Positions 5,219 through 6,350 of a DNA stretch of 6,350 bases are shown piece by piece; within the stretch, counting starts at the first letter, position 1, and each line of letters starts with the position of its first letter. The notes under the pieces were generated by a model that was not told where the DNA came from, made no database searches, and worked only from the letters and a program-made list of their open reading frames with translations. This stretch comes from an uncultured Clostridia bacterium (GTDB lineage: Bacteria > Bacillota_A > Clostridia > TANB77 > CAG-508), in the NCBI GenBank assembly GCA_949747745.1, contig CATKFT010000109.1:1-6350 (forward strand). Direction: 5' to 3'. Made by a program: the position numbers and the translations under genes.

Positions 5219-5428
5219 TTATTTAATCAAATCTTGAACAGCTTCACCTATTATTTTATTAACATCTGTTAATAAAACATTAAATTTTAGCTCTGCATCA
5301 AAATACTTTTTCATAGTTTCATTTTTTAACAACTCTACATATAAATTTTGCATATCTCCGAGCTTTTTTAGAATCTTGTTCTCCTCCTTGTATTGCCATA
5401 AGTTGTATTTCATACCTAGCTTTTTCAA
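5219..5428 (-). CDS. YlbF/YmcA/YheA-family protein, C-terminal part (frame-shifted)
   Basis: From residue 21 onward this frame gives the second half of a YlbF-family helical protein: KKLGDMQNLYVELLKNETMK, then KYFDAELKFNVLLTDVNKIIGEAVQDLIK. The family's typical ending, aromatic-x-x-A-E-x-x-F followed by D-x-x-K-I-I-G-E-A, is clear. Residues 1-20 are an out-of-frame reading of the first part's sequence and are not real protein. The open frame's ATG has no sense as a start. It continues the gene beginning at 5555 after removal of one base in the A6 run. It ends with TAA, and no clear terminator follows. Confidence 0.8.
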   Translation of the reverse strand: MKKLGMKYNLWQYKEENKILKKLGDMQNLYVELLKNETMKKYFDAELKFNVLLTDVNKIIGEAVQDLIK

Positions 5429-5555
5429 AATTGTCTAGCTTTTCTTTTAATTCTAAATTACTACTAACTTCTTCTTTCAATTTTTTATAGTTCATGTATT
5501 CATCTGAATTCTTAATTTCATAAGCTAATCTATTAGCTGTATCATAAACATTCAT
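5319..5555 (-). CDS. YlbF/YmcA/YheA-family protein, N-terminal part (frame-shifted)
   Basis: Starts MNVYDTANRLAYEIKNSDEY, the usual opening of the YlbF family (PF06133), followed by LELKEKLDNF and a helix to about residue 64. Beyond SKK (62-64) the reading turns to unrelated residues and stops; the family sequence resumes one base over. Removing one A from the A6 run (T6 on plus, 5364-5369) gives a continuous protein of 111 residues, close to YheA in length. In Bacillus subtilis YlbF and YmcA form a complex with YaaT that assists RNase Y in mRNA maturation and affects competence and sporulation. Which paralogue this is cannot be decided, so no symbol is given. ATG at 5555 has AGAAGGAA six bases upstream. 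The break may be a homopolymer error. Confidence 0.85.
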   Translation of the reverse strand: MNVYDTANRLAYEIKNSDEYMNYKKLKEEVSSNLELKEKLDNFEKARYEIQLMAIQGGEQDSKKARRYAKFICRVVKK

Positions 5556-5590
5556 CTTTTATTCCTTCTTTTCTAATAATTTTAGGTTTT

Positions 5591-5621
5591 TTAAAATGGG
5601 ATTTGCATAAACCCATTTTAA
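5591..5621. terminator. Hairpin upstream of ylbF-like gene
   Basis: TTAAAATGGG (5591-5600) and CCCATTTTAA (5612-5621) form 10 perfect pairs with an 11-base loop. On plus ATTTTTA follows; on minus the stem's own TTTTAA is the only T tract. It may be a weak terminator for the glycosyltransferase transcript or a leader structure of the ylbF-like gene, whose ATG is 36 bases on. Confidence 0.45.
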
Positions 5622-5768
5622 TTTTTATACAAAAGCATAGCTCAATTTATATTGATACTATAAGCATCTATTTCTTATTATGTATTTTTACAAATTTTTC
5701 TTAATCTATATAGGTATTTCTAATCTAAAAATTGTTTATTATATAGATACTAAAATCTGTATAAATAT

Positions 5769-5786
5769 GGGCGATAAAAATCGCCC
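5769..5786 (-). repeat. REP-like palindromic repeat, copy 2
   Basis: GGGCGAT (5769-5775), loop AAAA, ATCGCCC (5780-5786): 7 perfect pairs, strikingly GC-rich in this DNA. Read on minus it starts GTAAGGGCGA, like copy 1 at 1279 (GTAGGGGCGA). It lies about 80 bases after the glycosyltransferase stop codon. Confidence 0.55.
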
Positions 5787-5863
5787 TTACATCCATAAAT
5801 TATATTTTTATAAACTAATAATCTTTTACTAGTTAACTTGATTTGTAAGTAAAATCTACTAAC

Positions 5864-6350
5864 TTAAGCATAAGCACGTCTTTTTCTGAAAGATAATAAG
5901 TTTGTAATTTCTGCTTCTGTATTTTTTGCTTTTTTTGTCTTTTTTGCATTTTCTTGTGCTATTTGGTTCTTTTGACGTTCTGCCATAGTTTGGCATATCG
6001 CTTTTTGATATATGAAGTGTGTATCTTGTGCTATTTTTGCCCAATTATATTCATTTTTCACCTTTGCTTTTGCTTTTTTTACTACATTTTCTGCAAGAGC
6101 AGGATTATATAATAATTCAAGTATTGAATCTGCAAGTGAATTTGGATTTCCTGCATAACTTTTCATTCCATTTACACCATGTTCAACTATTTCATTTAAT
6201 CCTCCAATATCTGAAACTACTACTGGTGTTCCTGAAAGCATTGCTTCTAATGCTACTATTCCAAATGGTTCATATGTACTTGGAAATACTGATACATCTG
6301 CACATTTATACATTTTGCATACTTGTTTTGCATCCATATATCCTGTAAAA
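5864..6350 (-). CDS. GT4-family glycosyltransferase (glycogen-synthase type), C-terminal part
   Basis: The frame is open to the right edge (FTGY precedes the first Met at 6337), so this is the last 161 residues of a longer gene that begins outside the window. It shows the sugar-nucleotide-binding half of a GT-B fold: CADVSVFPSTYEPFGIVALEAM, the classic GT4 E-x-F-G-x-x-x-x-E-A motif, whose two Glu residues bind the donor sugar nucleotide. GTPVVVSDIGGLNEIVEHGVNG follows, then helices ending EYNWAKIAQ. The motif spacing resembles GT4 glycogen or starch synthases that use ADP- or UDP-glucose; the acceptor cannot be judged without the N-terminal half. A Lys/Gln-rich tail of about 40 residues (ending FRKRRAYA) extends past the usual fold. 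The Met at 6337 is internal, not the start. Confidence 0.9.
   Translation of the reverse strand, partial: FTGYMDAKQVCKMYKCADVSVFPSTYEPFGIVALEAMLSGTPVVVSDIGGLNEIVEHGVNGMKSYAGNPNSLADSILELLYNPALAENVVKKAKAKVKNEYNWAKIAQDTHFIYQKAICQTMAERQKNQIAQENAKKTKKAKNTEAEITNLLSFRKRRAYA

Larger units (their letters stand above)
5556..5863. other. Non-coding gap between glycosyltransferase and ylbF-like gene
   Basis: No gene is seen. It holds the hairpin at 5591-5621, the palindrome at 5769-5786 and the ribosome site of the downstream gene. The stretch between them (about 5622-5768) is AT-rich with only an AT-only inverted repeat (5704-5712 with 5740-5748), which I give no weight. Confidence 0.6.

Noticed and set aside
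5362..5372. Slippery A AAA AAG heptamer suggesting programmed -1 frameshifting in the ylbF-like gene
   Set aside because: The needed shift is +1 (or -2), and the heptamer is not in the zero-frame register required for -1 slippage. The run of six A is also short for transcriptional slippage.
5704..5748. 9-base inverted repeat ATCTATATA / TATATAGAT
   Set aside because: Almost pure A/T with a loop of about 27 bases; expected by chance in this composition.
6019..6348. Plus-strand open frame opposite the glycosyltransferase
   Set aside because: It lies wholly antisense to clear GT4 motifs, and its Leu/His-rich composition is what the reverse of that gene produces.
1..6350. CRISPR array, integrase attachment site or replication origin
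   Set aside because: No regularly spaced direct repeats, integrase or tRNA-end duplication, and no DnaA-box cluster were seen.

Overview
The window is about 70-75% A+T. It uses strong purine-rich Shine-Dalgarno sites, standard-code TAA/TAG stops and sigma-A-type promoters, and it contains secG-rnr and a YlbF-family gene. Together these point to a low-GC Bacillota, most likely an uncultured clostridium-like (gut-type) bacterium. No species can be named from the sequence alone. Nearly all genes lie on the minus strand; one small gene is on plus.

Layout, left to right. Positions 1-206 hold no supported gene. Positions 207-1041 hold a two-gene minus-strand operon: a DUF6036-like nucleotidyltransferase followed, with an 8-base overlap, by a small unrecognised helical protein. 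The operon has its own promoter, with a palindrome sitting on the predicted start point. Positions 1042-1392 are gene-free but rich in hairpins: a bidirectional terminator, a short structured island, and a hairpin element flanked by imperfect direct repeats. Positions 1393-3520 encode ribonuclease R, split in two by a single extra base near 2489. secG (3592-3840) lies upstream of it, with a good promoter. smpB, which normally follows rnr in Bacillota, is absent here.

Facing away from secG, from a back-to-back promoter, is a self-contained plus-strand transcription unit (about 3938-4296). It has a near-consensus promoter, two leader hairpins, a 66-residue two-helix membrane protein and a strong terminator. 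Positions 4357-5049 (minus) encode a membrane-anchored HExxH metallopeptidase-like protein. Positions 5219-5555 (minus) encode a YlbF/YmcA/YheA-family protein, also broken by one extra base in an A6 run. Positions 5556-5863 are non-coding with two hairpins. From 5864 to the right edge is the C-terminal part of a GT4 glycosyltransferase of the glycogen-synthase type.

SecG (protein export) and RNase R (RNA decay) are housekeeping functions. YlbF-family proteins also connect to RNA decay through RNase Y in Bacillus. The least explained parts are the plus-strand small-protein unit, the nucleotidyltransferase operon and the hairpin-rich gap downstream of rnr. Both frameshifts are single-base insertions, so assembly error must be excluded before either gene is called a pseudogene.
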